Of a stretch of DNA of 64,000 bases, positions 1-11,604 are shown piece by piece (positions within the stretch are counted from its first letter, which is position 1; the number at the start of each line of letters is the position of its first letter). The notes beneath the pieces were generated by a model. That model was not told the DNA's origin. It saw only the letters and a program-made list of their open reading frames with translations, and did not search any database. This DNA is from Betaproteobacteria bacterium (lineage in GTDB: Bacteria > Pseudomonadota > Gammaproteobacteria > Burkholderiales > Burkholderiaceae_F), in the NCBI GenBank assembly GCA_016861185.1, contig BOKW01000004.1, positions 62,001 to 126,000 on the forward strand. The letters are read 5' to 3'. The position numbers and the translations under genes are program-made.

Positions 1-1085
1 AGCACGAAGCCGTCTTCAAGCGCCTCAATCGCCTCGCGCAGTTCGCGTTCCGCGGCCTGCGCGCGTTCGCGCGCGGCGCGCAGCTCGGTCACGTCGCTTT
101 CGATCGCGATGAACTGCACGACCGCGCCGGAGGCGTCGCGCACCGGCTGGATCTCGAGCAGCAGCCAGTACGGGCGGCCGTCCTTGGCGTAGTTGCGGAT
201 CTCGACCCCGTGCACCGGCTCTCCGCGCTCCAGCCGCCGCCTTATCTCGCCCAGTACGGCGTCGTCGCCGTCCGGGCCGTGCAGGAACTCGCCCGGCTTG
301 CGGCCGCGCACCTCGTCGAGCGCGTAGCCGGTCACGCGCTCGAACGCGGCGTTGACCCACTCGATGCGCCGCTGCGCGTCGGTGACGACGACCAGGTTCG
401 AAGTCAGGCTCGCGACCAGCGCGAGCTTGCGGTTCTCCTCGGCCGCCTGCGCGAGGCGAAGCTGCATCGCCTCGCGCTCGCGGCGCGCGCGGTGGGCGAC
501 GATCAGCGTGCATGCCGTTTCGAGCAGCGGCTTCATCGTCTCCAACCACGCCTCCGAATAGCCTTCCGCGCGGTTCGCCAGCCCGATCAGCCCGACCGGT
601 GCGCCGTCGTGCAGGAAGGGCACGCCGACGAAGGCCGAAAGCGGCGGATGCCCGTGCGGCAGCCCGCCCGCGCGCGGGTCGGTCGCCGGCTGATTCGAGA
701 TCACCGTCATCCGCGTCTTCAGCGCGCTGCCGAACAGCGTGTCGAGATTGCGGAACTCGATCCCGGCGGCCGCCTGCCCGTCGTAGAGGTGCCGCGTCGC
801 CTCGTCCCACGCGATGTCGGTGATCGCGTAGGTCTTCAGATACGGCCGCTGCTCGCCGTCGTACAGCACTTCGCCGACGAAACCGTATTCGCTTTCGCCG
901 ATGACGAGCATTTCGGTGAGCAGCCGCCGGAAGACCTCGCGCGGGTCGGCGCCGATCAGGAACGCGCCCTGCACGCGCGCGACGGCGTCCAGCATCGCGC
1001 GCGTGCGCGCGAGCTCGTCTGCCGCGGCCGCCCCGGTGCGACGCGCGGACGCCGTTCCCGCCGGGGACGGATCCCGGACGTTCAT
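1..1085 (-). CDS. GAF/PAS sensory signalling protein, C-terminus outside window
   Basis: Partial gene: the reading frame is open from its start at 1085 to the left edge, so about 361 codons are visible and the output domain is missing. The start ATG is preceded by GGAG nine bases upstream. Residues about 30-185 look like a GAF domain (motifs FVGEVLYDGE, SAFVGVPF, GLIGLANR). Residues about 228-345 are a PAS domain with its PAC tail (VVVTDAQRRIEWVNAAFERVTGY split over the PAS core, then KDGRPYWLLLEIQPV). A charged, probably coiled helix follows up to the edge. Such proteins usually end in a histidine kinase or a GGDEF/EAL domain, and which one applies here cannot be seen. A diguanylate cyclase gene lies directly upstream on the same strand. 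Confidence 0.8.
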   Translation of the reverse strand, partial: MNVRDPSPAGTASARRTGAAAADELARTRAMLDAVARVQGAFLIGADPREVFRRLLTEMLVIGESEYGFVGEVLYDGEQRPYLKTYAITDIAWDEATRHLYDGQAAAGIEFRNLDTLFGSALKTRMTVISNQPATDPRAGGLPHGHPPLSAFVGVPFLHDGAPVGLIGLANRAEGYSEAWLETMKPLLETACTLIVAHRARREREAMQLRLAQAAEENRKLALVASLTSNLVVVTDAQRRIEWVNAAFERVTGYALDEVRGRKPGEFLHGPDGDDAVLGEIRRRLERGEPVHGVEIRNYAKDGRPYWLLLEIQPVRDASGAVVQFIAIESDVTELRAARERAQAAERELREAIEALEDGFV

Positions 1086-1247
1086 CGCTTCGTCTCCACC
1101 CGCCGGCGCGCGCGCCGCATGCCCGGCCCTGCGCGCGGCCTGTCGCGGCCGCGCTGCGCACCCGAATGATCAGTGAAGATACTTACGGCGAAGCACCGAA
1201 AAGGGCGGGAGATCCCGCGCCAGTCTTGCGAGGAACCCCGATGCGGC

Positions 1248-2246
1248 TCAGAACAGCTCGACTTCGGACCGTTCGGCCTTGCGTTGCAGGAGGCCGGCGG
1301 CCAGCAGCGCGTCGTAGCCCTGCACCTGATCGCGGCCGTTCTGCTTGGCGTAGTACAGCGCCGCGTCGGCGCGCCCGATCGCCGAGGCCGGCGCGTCGGC
1401 CGGCAGGACGCGCGCGTAGCCGAGGCTCACCGTCACGCGCCCGACCTGAGGAAAAGCGTAATCGGCGACCGCGGCACGCAGGCGGTTGAAGGCGATCGCC
1501 GCGCCCTCTTCGCTGGCGCGCTCGAGCACGATGACGAACTCCTCGCCGCCGAAACGGAAGAGCTGGTCGGCACCGCGGAAGCTCTCGCGCATCAGCCGCG
1601 ACACCAGCAGCAGCACCTCGTCGCCGAACAGGTGCCCGAAACTGTCGTTGATCGACTTGAAGCGGTCGATGTCGACGATGCCGATCCACGCTGGCTCCCC
1701 GCCCTGGGCGGCGCGCTGGCGCAGCTTGCCGAAGCTCGCCTCGAAGGTCTTGCGGTTCAGCAACCCCGTCAGCGTGTCGCGCTCGCCGTAGTCGAGCAGC
1801 AGCACGTGGTTGCGGATGATCCGCAGGATGCCGCCGACGAGCGAAGCCTGGCGCGGGTTCAGTCCTTCACCGGCCTCGATCTCGATCATGCCGAGCACGT
1901 TGGCTTCGCCGCGCAGCGGGAACAGGCTGCGCAGCCCGCCATCTGCGGACTCGAAGTGCACGACGTCGTGCAGCATCACGCACTCGCGCCAATGCAGCGA
2001 ATCGCGCGCGCGCGGAAGCTCGGCCGGATCGGCGACCTCTTCGGGGCCCAGCTCGGTGCCGTCGCGCGCCAGCGAGATGCGCCGTTGCACGCGCGGCTCA
2101 CCGGCCACGTCGAGCACGCGCCAGACCGTCACGCGCTGCGGCTCGATGAAGTCGAACAACAGGCGTGCCAGCGCCGCATCGAGATCGTCGCGATCGCGGT
2201 GCGCGGTGGCGGCGGCCACAGAATCGATCAGGCGCGGAGCGGCCAA
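1248..2246 (-). CDS. GAF-GGDEF diguanylate cyclase
   Basis: 332-residue cytoplasmic diguanylate cyclase that would make cyclic di-GMP from two GTP. Residues about 10-145 form a GAF-like sensory region and residues about 155-320 the GGDEF domain. The active-site signature is GGEEF at about 233-237, an accepted active variant. Nine residues before it is RGAD, the RxxD inhibitory site that binds product, so feedback inhibition is expected. DxLTGLxNR (DTLTGLLNR) opens the catalytic domain as usual. The start is uncertain: TTG at 2246, or GTG at 2219, since no in-frame ATG lies nearby. No membrane segment is visible, so the signal is presumably cytoplasmic. The GAF/PAS gene follows downstream on the same strand after about 160 bases. 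Confidence 0.88.
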   Translation of the reverse strand: MAAPRLIDSVAAATAHRDRDDLDAALARLLFDFIEPQRVTVWRVLDVAGEPRVQRRISLARDGTELGPEEVADPAELPRARDSLHWRECVMLHDVVHFESADGGLRSLFPLRGEANVLGMIEIEAGEGLNPRQASLVGGILRIIRNHVLLLDYGERDTLTGLLNRKTFEASFGKLRQRAAQGGEPAWIGIVDIDRFKSINDSFGHLFGDEVLLLVSRLMRESFRGADQLFRFGGEEFVIVLERASEEGAAIAFNRLRAAVADYAFPQVGRVTVSLGYARVLPADAPASAIGRADAALYYAKQNGRDQVQGYDALLAAGLLQRKAERSEVELF

Positions 2247-2344
2247 GAGCGTGCAGACGGGTAGACGTCGCCGGACATGCTAGGGCCGGCCCCCACGCCC
2301 GATGGGGGGAAATACGGCCGGAATCCGCCGCAGACCGCGCCGGC

Positions 2345-2989
2345 TCAGGCCTTCGGCTGCAACGCAGCGAAGGCCGCACGCAGTTCGGCGACTTCGGCAC
2401 GCAGCGCTCCGACCTCGGCACGCAACGCCGCGACCTCCCCGTCCGCGGCGCCCGTCGACGCTTCGGCTGCCTCGACGCCGGCTTCGACCGGCCCGCTCAA
2501 CAGATGCGCCCAGCGGCTTTCGCGTTCGCCGGGACGGCGCGGCAGCTTGACGACGAGCGCCCCGCCTTGCGCGTCGGGCCGTGTGGCCAGCTCTTCCAGG
2601 AAAGCCTCGACCGACGAGATGTCGGCGAAGCGATGCAGGCGCTCGGCGCCGATCCTCAACTCGCCCGCCGTCTGCGGCCCGCGCAGCATCAGCACGGCGA
2701 GCAGGGCTTCCGCCTGCGACGGCACCCTCAGCACGCGGCCGAGGTTGTGCGCGTAGCGGGTCACGCGCGCGCCGCTCGATTCGATGACGAGCGATCTTCG
2801 CTTCAACGCGTCGACGGCCACCTGAATCTCGGACTCGGACAGTTCGAGCACCGGATCGCGGTTGTTCTTCTGGTTGCAGCCGGCGGCCAGCGCGTTCAGC
2901 GACAGCGGATACGTGTCCGGGACCGTGCGCTCCTTCTCGACCAGAACGCCGAGGACGCGGGCTTCGGGCAGCGACAGACGGAGGTCCAT
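2345..2989 (-). CDS. yceH: YceH (DUF480) family protein
   Basis: 214 residues matching the YceH/DUF480 family. The N-terminal two thirds contain the conserved stretches [30 protein letters not shown] and [10 protein letters not shown], which belong to paired winged-helix domains. The last 45 residues form a heptad-rich coiled coil (repeats of [21 protein letters not shown]), common in this family. The molecular role is not established; the winged helices suggest nucleic-acid or protein binding. It stands alone between the diguanylate cyclase and a secreted cytochrome gene, all on the minus strand. Confidence 0.85.
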   Translation of the reverse strand: MDLRLSLPEARVLGVLVEKERTVPDTYPLSLNALAAGCNQKNNRDPVLELSESEIQVAVDALKRRSLVIESSGARVTRYAHNLGRVLRVPSQAEALLAVLMLRGPQTAGELRIGAERLHRFADISSVEAFLEELATRPDAQGGALVVKLPRRPGERESRWAHLLSGPVEAGVEAAEASTGAADGEVAALRAEVGALRAEVAELRAAFAALQPKA

Positions 2990-3046
2990 GGGCGGGCGGA
3001 TCGTGCGCGGCGATTATGCGCGCGGCGGCCCCCGCCCCGCGCGGCG

Positions 3047-3847
3047 CTACTTCACCTCGATCCGCCCCTTCATGTTCGGGTGCAGCCCGCAGATGTACTC
3101 GTAGGCGCCGGGGTCGAAGCTCAACGCGGCGCTCTGTCCCTTGAGCAGCACGGGCGTGCGCAGGTCCTTGCCGACGATCGCGATCTGGTGCGGGGAGTCG
3201 TCGGTGTTGACCCACGTAACCTTCTGCCCGGCGGCGACCTCGACCTTCTCCGGGCCGAACAGGAAGTCGGCGATCGCGACCACCCCGGGTCCGCGCCGAG
3301 GCTCGACCTTCGCGCCGGGCGCGGCGCCCGCCAGCCGCGCGAGCGAGATCACGTAGTCCTGCCCCGCGTGCGGCTTGTGGCACTGGAAGCAGGACTTCAG
3401 ATTCGCTTTGTCGTTGACCTTGCGGTCGGGCCCGAAGACCTGGTATTCCCATTCGCCGTTGCGCAGCTCGTCCGGGTACTCGGCGCCCCAGCCGGCGCGC
3501 TTCTCCATCACCGCGTAGGCGACCAGATCGCCCTTCTGAAAGCGACCGTCGGTCCCGCGGACCGGAACGCCTTTGTCGTCGACCCTGGCCTTGTACTGCA
3601 CCAGCGTCAGCACGGTACCGCTCGGGATCGGTTTGCCGGCGCGCACGGCGTCGACGGCTTCTTTGGTCGCGTACAGCTCGCGGTACTGCTTGATGTCGTG
3701 CCGGTCGACGGTCGCGTACAGCACGCCCTTGTCGAAGTCGGCCGGGAAGGCCATCTTGTCGCCGCCGGCCGCCGCGCTAAAGGCGGCGCAGACGGCGGCG
3801 GCACACAGGCCGAAGGCGGCAAAGCGGCGGCGCAAGCGACGGTTCAT
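3047..3847 (-). CDS. Secreted cytochrome P460-cupredoxin fusion protein
   Basis: 266-residue exported redox protein. I start at ATG 3847 because AAGGAG lies just upstream and a typical signal peptide follows (basic MNRRLRRR, hydrophobic core, AxA cleavage region). The longer frame adds 21 unlikely residues. Residues about 30-165 resemble the cytochrome P460 / cytochrome c'-beta family, with a CFQCH (CxxCH) c-type haem motif near the end of that domain. Residues about 175-266 are a small cupredoxin: a His in SPHQIAIV and the C-terminal loop CGLHPNMKG supply the His, Cys, His and Met ligands of a type 1 copper site. The family binds or oxidises small nitrogen species such as NO or hydroxylamine. 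The copper domain may pass electrons to or from the haem, which is inference. The neighbours give no pathway clue. Confidence 0.8.
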   Translation of the reverse strand: MNRRLRRRFAAFGLCAAAVCAAFSAAAGGDKMAFPADFDKGVLYATVDRHDIKQYRELYATKEAVDAVRAGKPIPSGTVLTLVQYKARVDDKGVPVRGTDGRFQKGDLVAYAVMEKRAGWGAEYPDELRNGEWEYQVFGPDRKVNDKANLKSCFQCHKPHAGQDYVISLARLAGAAPGAKVEPRRGPGVVAIADFLFGPEKVEVAAGQKVTWVNTDDSPHQIAIVGKDLRTPVLLKGQSAALSFDPGAYEYICGLHPNMKGRIEVK

Positions 3848-3965
3848 GGCGTTCTCCTTGGCGGGTTTCCGGCGGGGCGGCCGGTCGAGGCATATCGACC
3901 GGCCACGCACGTATACGCCCGGGACGCGCGCGCGGATGTGGCGATCGCGCCCTTGCGTGAGCGGC

Positions 3966-5970
<2,005 letters not shown>

Positions 5971-5987
5971 GTCGCGCGGCGAATCGA

Positions 5988-6443
5988 TCAGCGCATGTTG
6001 CCGATCGCGTTGGTCGCCGCGTCGTGTTTGGCCTTCATGATATTCGAGATCTCCGCGAACTGCCGGTGCTCGCGCTGGATCCGCTGCTGAAGCTGCATGT
6101 ACTCGCGGTTGAACGCGGTCTGGATCTCGGCGGTCGTCGCCGCGGTCCCGCGTTCCGCGAGCTCGCGCGCCTGCTGGCTCTGGGTGCGCAGCCAGCGGTC
6201 GTAGACCTGCACCTTGGCGCGCTCCTCGGCGGTCAGCGTCGTCGTCGCTTTCATGCGCGAAGCCGCGGTGAGCCTGCGCGCCTGCGCTTTGAGCGCCGCG
6301 GTGCGCTCCTTCGTGCAGGCGTCGAGCGGCTGCGTGCAGCCGGTCTCCGGCGCCGCTTTCGCCGCGGCCGGCGCCTGCGCAACCGCCGCACCCGCGCCGA
6401 GCGCGCAGATCAATCCCATCGCAACGAGGACGGAACGAGTCAC
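5988..6443 (-). CDS. Small secreted protein coupled to livF, function unknown
   Basis: 151 residues, not recognised. The first 22 residues are a signal peptide (hydrophobic [20 protein letters not shown], then AVAQA). The mature part is rich in Ala, Gln, Arg and Glu and looks mostly helical. It has two cysteines close together ([10 protein letters not shown]) that could form a disulfide, then long amphipathic helices. The GTG start at 6443 overlaps the livF stop as GTGA, so translation is coupled to the transporter operon. It is therefore probably periplasmic and made together with the ABC importer. It is not a substrate-binding protein by size, and no lipobox is seen. Confidence 0.75.
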   Translation of the reverse strand: MTRSVLVAMGLICALGAGAAVAQAPAAAKAAPETGCTQPLDACTKERTAALKAQARRLTAASRMKATTTLTAEERAKVQVYDRWLRTQSQQARELAERGTAATTAEIQTAFNREYMQLQQRIQREHRQFAEISNIMKAKHDAATNAIGNMR

Positions 6444-7228
6444 GTCTTGCCTCCGAGATAACTTTCGATGACGCGCGGATCGCTCGCGAGCTGCGCCGCC
6501 GGCCCTTCGAGCGCGATCTCGCCGGTTTCCAGCACGTAAGCGTAATCGGCGATCTGCAGGGCCGCGCGCGCATTCTGCTCGACCAGCAGGATCGCGGCGC
6601 CGCGCCGTTTCAGCTCGACGATGATATGGAAGATCTCGCGAACGATCAGCGGCGCCAGCCCGAGCGAGGGCTCGTCGAGCATCAGCAGCTTCGGTTTGGC
6701 CATCAGCGCGCGGCCGATCGCCAGCATCTGCCGCTCGCCGCCCGACAGCGTGCCGGCGAGCTGCTCGCGCCGTTCCGCGAGCCGCGGAAACAGCGCGTAG
6801 ACCTCGGCCATCGTCTGCCTGTGGTCGCGGTGCCCCGCGCGGTAGCGCTGGAAGCCGCCGAGCAGCAGGTTGTCCTCGACGCTCATTTCGCCGAACAGCT
6901 CGCGCTTTTCCGGAACGAGCGTCATGCCGCGCGCGACCATGCGTTCGATCGCGACACCGTCGCAGGCCACGCCGTCGAACCGGATCTCGCCTTCGGCTTC
7001 GCCGTTGGCCGGCAGCGCGCCCATGATCGCCGCGAGCAGGGTGGTCTTGCCGGCGCCGTTCGGGCCGATCACGGTGACGATCTGCCCGGCGCCGACCCGC
7101 AGATTGGCGTTGTGCAGCGCTTCGACCTTGCCGTAGGCGACCGAAAGATCGCGCACGCGCAGCAGCACGTTTCCCTCTGCCGTCGCGGAAGAGGGGTCGG
7201 GGGAGAGGGACGCTTCGTCGGTCGTCAC
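6440..7228 (-). CDS. livF: Branched-chain-type ABC transporter ATPase LivF
   Basis: 262-residue ATP-binding subunit of a HAAT-family importer. Walker [10 protein letters not shown], signature LSGGERQ, Walker [12 protein letters not shown] and the H-loop-equivalent VEQN are all present, and the C-terminus SYLGGKT is typical of LivF. The GTG start at 7228 overlaps the stop of the upstream livM-livG gene as GTGA. The first 20 or so residues ([14 protein letters not shown]) are not conserved in the family. They are encoded by a CCCTCT...AGAGGG repeat-like stretch at 7170-7212, so this N-terminus may be acquired or the true start may lie further in. It pairs with the LivG-type ATPase half encoded just upstream. 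Confidence 0.93.
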   Translation of the reverse strand: MTTDEASLSPDPSSATAEGNVLLRVRDLSVAYGKVEALHNANLRVGAGQIVTVIGPNGAGKTTLLAAIMGALPANGEAEGEIRFDGVACDGVAIERMVARGMTLVPEKRELFGEMSVEDNLLLGGFQRYRAGHRDHRQTMAEVYALFPRLAERREQLAGTLSGGERQMLAIGRALMAKPKLLMLDEPSLGLAPLIVREIFHIIVELKRRGAAILLVEQNARAALQIADYAYVLETGEIALEGPAAQLASDPRVIESYLGGKT

Positions 7229-9036
7229 TCGACGCCTCCGAGGTAGGCCTCGAGCACCTTCGGGTCGCGCTGCACGTCGCGCGGCAGGCCCTCGGCGATC
7301 TTCTGGCCGAAGTCCATCACGGTCACCCGATCGACCAGCCCCATCACGAAGTCCATGTCGTGTTCGACCAGCAGGATCGCCATGCCTTCGTCGCGCAGCT
7401 TGCGCAGCAGTTCGGCGAGCGCGCGCTTTTCGAGGTAGCGCAGTCCGGCGGCGGGTTCGTCGAGCAGCAGCAGGCAGGGATCGGCGGTCAGCGCACGCGC
7501 GATCTCCAGGATGCGCTGCTTGCCGAGCGGCAGCGAGCCCGCGGCGTCGAACATGTGGTCCGCCAGCCCCACGCGCTCGATCTGGCGCGCGGCCTCGGCG
7601 AGCACGCGCGCTTCCTGCTTGCGGTCGAGCCGCCATGCGCCGGCGACGACACCCGCGAGCAGGCCGGGGTATTCGCGCCGATGCGCGCCGATCGCGACGT
7701 TGTCGAGCACGCTCATCGCCGGCAGCAGTTTGACGTGCTGGAACGTGCGGCTGACACCCAGCCGCGCGATGTCGCGCGAGCGACGGCCGGCGATCGGCTC
7801 GCCGCGAAAGCGGATGTCGCCGGCGGTCGGATCGAGCACGCCCGAGATCAGGTTGAACATCGTCGTCTTGCCCGCGCCGTTCGGTCCGATCAGCGCGGCG
7901 ATCTCGCCCGCCCGGACGGTCAGGCTCATGTCGCCGACGGCGACCAGCCCGCCGAAGCGCTTGGTCGCACCGCTGACTTCGAGCAGCGTTTCGCCCGCCG
8001 GAGGAAGCGGACGGCGTGCGAGCGGCGGCGCGCCGGGATCGATGCGGCGCGGCGCGCGGGTGAGCGGCACCCAGCGCGCGAGCACCGGCCACAGCCCGTC
8101 GCGCGCCCGCTGCAGCACGACGATCATCACGATGCCGAAGACGATCACTTCGAAGTTGCCCGCCTGCCCGATCACCTTGGTCAGAAAGTCCTGCAGCCAC
8201 TGCTTGGAGATTGCGATCACCGCTGCGCCGGCCAGCGCGCCCCAGACATAGCCGGCGCCGCCGACCACGGCCATGAAGAGGTACTCGATGCCGACGTGCA
8301 GCGAGAACGGCGTCGGGTTCAGAAAGCGCTGCATGTGCGCGTACAGCCAGCCCGATGCGCACGCGAGCAGCGCGGCGAGCACGAAGATCACCAGGCGCGA
8401 CACGGCCGTGTTCACGCCCATCGACTCGGCCATCACCATGCCGCCTTTCAGCGCGCGGATCGCGCGGCCTTCGCGCGAGTCGAGCAGGTTCTGGATCGTG
8501 ACGATGCCGGCGAGCAGGAACAGGTAGATCAGGTAAAAGATCTCGCGCGCGCTTTCGATCGGATGGCCGAGCACCTCGACCGGCGGAATGCCGCGCAGGC
8601 CGGTGAAGCCGCCGAGGAACTCCATGTTGCCGAACAGGAAGTACAGGCTGATGCCCCAGGCGATCGTCCCGAGCGGCAGATAGTGGCCCGACAGCCGCAG
8701 CGTCAGCATGCCCAGCACGACCGCAAAGGCGAGCGTCAGCGCCAGCCCCGCGGCCAGCGACAGCCACGTCGACGCGCCCAGCCACGCGAGCCAGGGCGGC
8801 AGGTCGGTCATCGTCGTCAGCACCGCGGTCGTGTAGGCGCCGAGGCCCACGAAGGCGGCCTGGCCGAACGAAGTCAGCCCGCCCACGCCCGTGAGCAGCA
8901 CGAGACCCAGTGCGACCAGCGCGTACAGCCCGATGTAGTTGGCCAGCGTGACCGTGAACTCCGGCGCAAAGACCGGCACCAGCGCCAGCGCCGCGACGAA
9001 GACGACGAGCAGCGCGCGCGGGCTCATGCGACGCAC
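7225..9036 (-). CDS. ABC transporter permease-ATPase fusion (LivM-LivG)
   Basis: 603 residues joining two normally separate subunits. Residues 1 to about 330 are the LivM-type permease with 8-10 membrane segments and the conserved [16 protein letters not shown] and [13 protein letters not shown] stretches. Residues about 350-603 are the LivG-type ATPase with Walker [10 protein letters not shown] near 383, the LivG-style signature [15 protein letters not shown], Walker [12 protein letters not shown] and the switch VEHDM. A Pro/Arg-rich linker joins them. The start may be GTG 9036 or ATG 9027. The stop overlaps livF as GTGA. Such fusions occur in betaproteobacteria. Next to the paa operon the likely cargo is an aromatic or carboxylic acid rather than leucine, which is inference. 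Confidence 0.93.
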   Translation of the reverse strand: MRRMSPRALLVVFVAALALVPVFAPEFTVTLANYIGLYALVALGLVLLTGVGGLTSFGQAAFVGLGAYTTAVLTTMTDLPPWLAWLGASTWLSLAAGLALTLAFAVVLGMLTLRLSGHYLPLGTIAWGISLYFLFGNMEFLGGFTGLRGIPPVEVLGHPIESAREIFYLIYLFLLAGIVTIQNLLDSREGRAIRALKGGMVMAESMGVNTAVSRLVIFVLAALLACASGWLYAHMQRFLNPTPFSLHVGIEYLFMAVVGGAGYVWGALAGAAVIAISKQWLQDFLTKVIGQAGNFEVIVFGIVMIVVLQRARDGLWPVLARWVPLTRAPRRIDPGAPPLARRPLPPAGETLLEVSGATKRFGGLVAVGDMSLTVRAGEIAALIGPNGAGKTTMFNLISGVLDPTAGDIRFRGEPIAGRRSRDIARLGVSRTFQHVKLLPAMSVLDNVAIGAHRREYPGLLAGVVAGAWRLDRKQEARVLAEAARQIERVGLADHMFDAAGSLPLGKQRILEIARALTADPCLLLLDEPAAGLRYLEKRALAELLRKLRDEGMAILLVEHDMDFVMGLVDRVTVMDFGQKIAEGLPRDVQRDPKVLEAYLGGVE

Positions 9037-9097
9037 TCGCAGTTCACTGCCGATCGGATACGCCGCGGTCGCACGCTGTGCTGCAGCTTCGCGGCGC

Positions 9098-10135
9098 TCA
9101 TTCTTCTTCCTCGACGTGATGCGCGCGCAGCGAGCGCCACAGCAACACCGGGATGATCAGCGTGAAGACGATCACCTCCTTGTACGCGCTCGCCCAGAAC
9201 GACGAATACGACTCGAGCAACCCCACCAGCACCGCGCCGACCGCGGCGACCGGATAGCTGACGAGTCCGCCGATGATCGCGCCGACGAAGCCCTTCAGCC
9301 CGATCAGGAAGCCCGTGTCGTAGTAGATCGTCGTGATCGGCGCGATCAGCACGCCGGAAGCGGCGCCGATCAGCGCGCACAGAAGAAAGGTCAGGCGCCC
9401 GGCGAGCGCGGTCGGAATGCCCATCAGCCGCGCCCCGTTGCGGTTGACCGCCGTCGCCCGCAAGGCCTTGCCGTACAGCGTGCGCTCGAACAGCAGGTTC
9501 AGCGCCACGATCAGCGCGAGCGAACAGACGATCACCCAGATCGTCTGCGCCGTCACCGTCATGCCGGCGAAATCGAAACGCCCGTCGGAGAACGGCGGCG
9601 TGCGCGAGCCCTCGGCGCCGAACACGAGCAGCCCGAGCCCGACCATCACCAGGTGCACCGCGACGGAAACGATGAGCAGCACGAGCACCGAAGCCTCCGC
9701 GAGCGGCTGGTAGGCGAGCCGGTAGATCATCGGCCCGAGCGGAACGACGACCGCGAGGGCGAGCAGGATCTGCAGCGGCATCGGCGCGCCGCCCATCGGC
9801 ACCGCGGCGAGCAGACCCCACAGCGCGAGCGGCAGCCCGAGGTTCCACGCGGCGATGCCCGGCAGGCGGCCCCAGGTGCGCGTGCGCAGCGCGTCGAAGC
9901 CGTCGATCAGGGCGACCAGCGTGCCGGCCGCGAGCAGCAGCCACAGCGTGCCCGGCAACCTGCCCGCCTGCAGCGCCACCAGCGTCAACGCGCCGTAGGC
10001 GACGAATTCGCCCTGCGGGATGAAGATCACGCGTGTGACGGCGAACGCCAGCACGAGCGCGAGCGCGAGCAGCGCGTAGATCGCGCCGTTGGTCACGCCG
10101 TCCTGCCCGAGGATCAGGGCGATCTGGAAGTCCAT
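9098..10135 (-). CDS. livH: Branched-chain-type ABC transporter permease LivH
   Basis: 345-residue inner-membrane permease with about 8 hydrophobic segments and the LivH hallmarks: GVTNGAIYALLALALVL near the N-terminus, ALRATAVNRNGARLMGI (the cytoplasmic EAA-like loop that contacts the ATPases) and GLKGFVGAIIGGLVSYPVAAVGA. I use ATG 10135 (MDFQIAL), which begins at the conserved N-terminus. The longer open frame runs into the repeat-filled spacer at 10144-10312. It is second in the operon after the substrate-binding protein. Confidence 0.94.
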   Translation of the reverse strand: MDFQIALILGQDGVTNGAIYALLALALVLAFAVTRVIFIPQGEFVAYGALTLVALQAGRLPGTLWLLLAAGTLVALIDGFDALRTRTWGRLPGIAAWNLGLPLALWGLLAAVPMGGAPMPLQILLALAVVVPLGPMIYRLAYQPLAEASVLVLLIVSVAVHLVMVGLGLLVFGAEGSRTPPFSDGRFDFAGMTVTAQTIWVIVCSLALIVALNLLFERTLYGKALRATAVNRNGARLMGIPTALAGRLTFLLCALIGAASGVLIAPITTIYYDTGFLIGLKGFVGAIIGGLVSYPVAAVGAVLVGLLESYSSFWASAYKEVIVFTLIIPVLLWRSLRAHHVEEEE

Positions 10136-10143
10136 CGCGGGTC

Positions 10144-10312
10144 GGATTGCGGAGTGCGGAGTGCGGGTGGGCTTGCGGCGGACTTCCGCTTGGTCAGCCG
10201 GCGCGGCGCAGGTCGGCGAGCCCTGCCGGGGCCAACGCTCGCCCGTCCCGCGGCTGCGGTGGCGCGAACCCGGAAAACGAAAACGCAATCCGCAATCCGC
10301 GCTCCGCAATCC
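10144..10312. repeat. Inverted repeat of GGATTGCGGAGTGCGG type filling the livH-livK spacer
   Basis: The left arm at 10144-10166 (GGATTGCGGAGTGCGGAG...) is matched in inverted orientation by the right arm at 10284-10312 (CGCAATCCGCAATCCGCGC...). Both arms are built from iterated ATTGCGGA-like units. The element fills nearly the whole spacer between the livH start at 10135 and the livK stop at 10318. No gene is visible in the 117 bases between the arms. It looks like a small non-autonomous repeat. Confidence 0.75.
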
Positions 10313-10317
10313 TCAAA

Positions 10318-11478
10318 TCACTTCTGCAGCACCCACGCCCCGTTGACGATCTGCACCATCACCGCAGCGCGCTGGTCGAGGCCGAGATGGTCGGTCGGCG
10401 ACATGTTGAAGATGCCGTGCGCGCCGGCGGCGTTCTTGACGCCTTCGAGCGCGTCGCGCAGCGCGGCGCGGAACTCCTTGGTGCCGGGCTGGGCCTTCTT
10501 CAATGCGACCGGCACGGCGGCCTGCAGCAGAATGCCGGCGTCCCACGCGTGCGCGCCGAAGGTCGACACGCTGTCCTTGCCGTGCACCTTCTCGTACGCC
10601 TGCACGTATGTTGTCGCGGACTTCTTCACCGGGTGATCGGCAGGCAACTGATCGGCGACGAGCACCGGGCCGGCGGGCAGCCAGGTTCCTTCGCAGTCCT
10701 TGCCGCACACGCGCAGGAAGTCGCGGTTGGCCACGCCGTGCGTCTGGTAGATCTGGCCCTTGTAGCCGCGCTCCTTCAGCGTCTTCTGCGGCAGCGCCGC
10801 CGGCGTACCGCTGCCTGCGATCAGCACCGCGTCGGGGTTGGCCGACATGATCTTTAGGATCTGCCCGGTCACCGACGTGTCGGTGCGCTGATAGCGCTCG
10901 CTCGCGAGGATCTTCAGCCCGCGCGCTTCGGCGATCTTGGAGAACTCGTTCCACCAGCCCTCGCCGTAGGCGTCGGCGAAGCCGATGAAGCCGACCGTCT
11001 TGATGCCCTTCGCCAGCATGTGCCCGACGATCACGACCGCCATCTGCTGGTCGTTCTGCGGCGTCTTGAAGACCCAGCGGCGCTTGGTGTCGACCGGCTC
11101 GACGATCCGGCTGGACGCCGCCATCGAAATCATCGGCGTCTCGGCCTCGGCGGCGACGTCGATCATCGCCAGCGAGTTCGGCGTCACGGTCGAGCCGATC
11201 ACGACGTCGACCCTGTCCTCGCTGATCAGCTTGCGTGTGTTCTTGACCGCGGTCGTCGTGTCGGACGCATCGTCGAGCACGATGTACTGGACCTTGCGCC
11301 CGCCGATCGTCTGCGGCATCAGCGCGAAGGTGTTGCGCTCGGGAATGCCGAGAGAGGCCGCCGGACCGGTCGCCGACAACGTGACGCCGACCTTGATGTC
11401 CTGGGCCGCGACCTGGGTCGTGCCCAACGCGGCCATCGGCGCGAGCATCGCCGCCAGCAGTTTCAGATGCAGTTTCAT
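10318..11478 (-). CDS. Periplasmic substrate-binding protein of the Liv-type importer
   Basis: 386 residues: a signal peptide (MKLHLKLLAAMLAPMAALG, cleavage near AAQ) and a type I periplasmic binding fold of the LivJ/LivK class. Conserved features include IKVGVTLSATGPAASLG at the start of the mature protein, DDASDTTTAVKNTRKLI, VDVVIGSTVTPNSLAM (the ligand-binding Ser/Thr region) and FIGFADAYGEGW. Two cysteines (VCGKDCEG) could form a disulfide. AGGAG precedes ATG 11478. It is the first gene of the transporter operon. Family members in paa or benzoate clusters bind aromatic or acyl ligands; the actual ligand cannot be read from sequence. Confidence 0.92.
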   Translation of the reverse strand: MKLHLKLLAAMLAPMAALGTTQVAAQDIKVGVTLSATGPAASLGIPERNTFALMPQTIGGRKVQYIVLDDASDTTTAVKNTRKLISEDRVDVVIGSTVTPNSLAMIDVAAEAETPMISMAASSRIVEPVDTKRRWVFKTPQNDQQMAVVIVGHMLAKGIKTVGFIGFADAYGEGWWNEFSKIAEARGLKILASERYQRTDTSVTGQILKIMSANPDAVLIAGSGTPAALPQKTLKERGYKGQIYQTHGVANRDFLRVCGKDCEGTWLPAGPVLVADQLPADHPVKKSATTYVQAYEKVHGKDSVSTFGAHAWDAGILLQAAVPVALKKAQPGTKEFRAALRDALEGVKNAAGAHGIFNMSPTDHLGLDQRAAVMVQIVNGAWVLQK

Positions 11479-11604
11479 GGGTCTCCTCGTCTTTCTTCGG
11501 ACCGTCGGAACTGGGAACCGTCGATTCAGGGTGCCGACTTCACCCCGCGGTCGGGCTGTGAACAGATAAGAGCAGACTGCGCCCGCAAAAGCTTTGCGGT
11601 ATCA

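Noticed and set aside
7360..10636. Plus-strand frames of about 600 codons across the liv genes
   Set aside because: Composition is His/Arg/Gln-rich with no recognisable domains; the minus-strand genes are certain.
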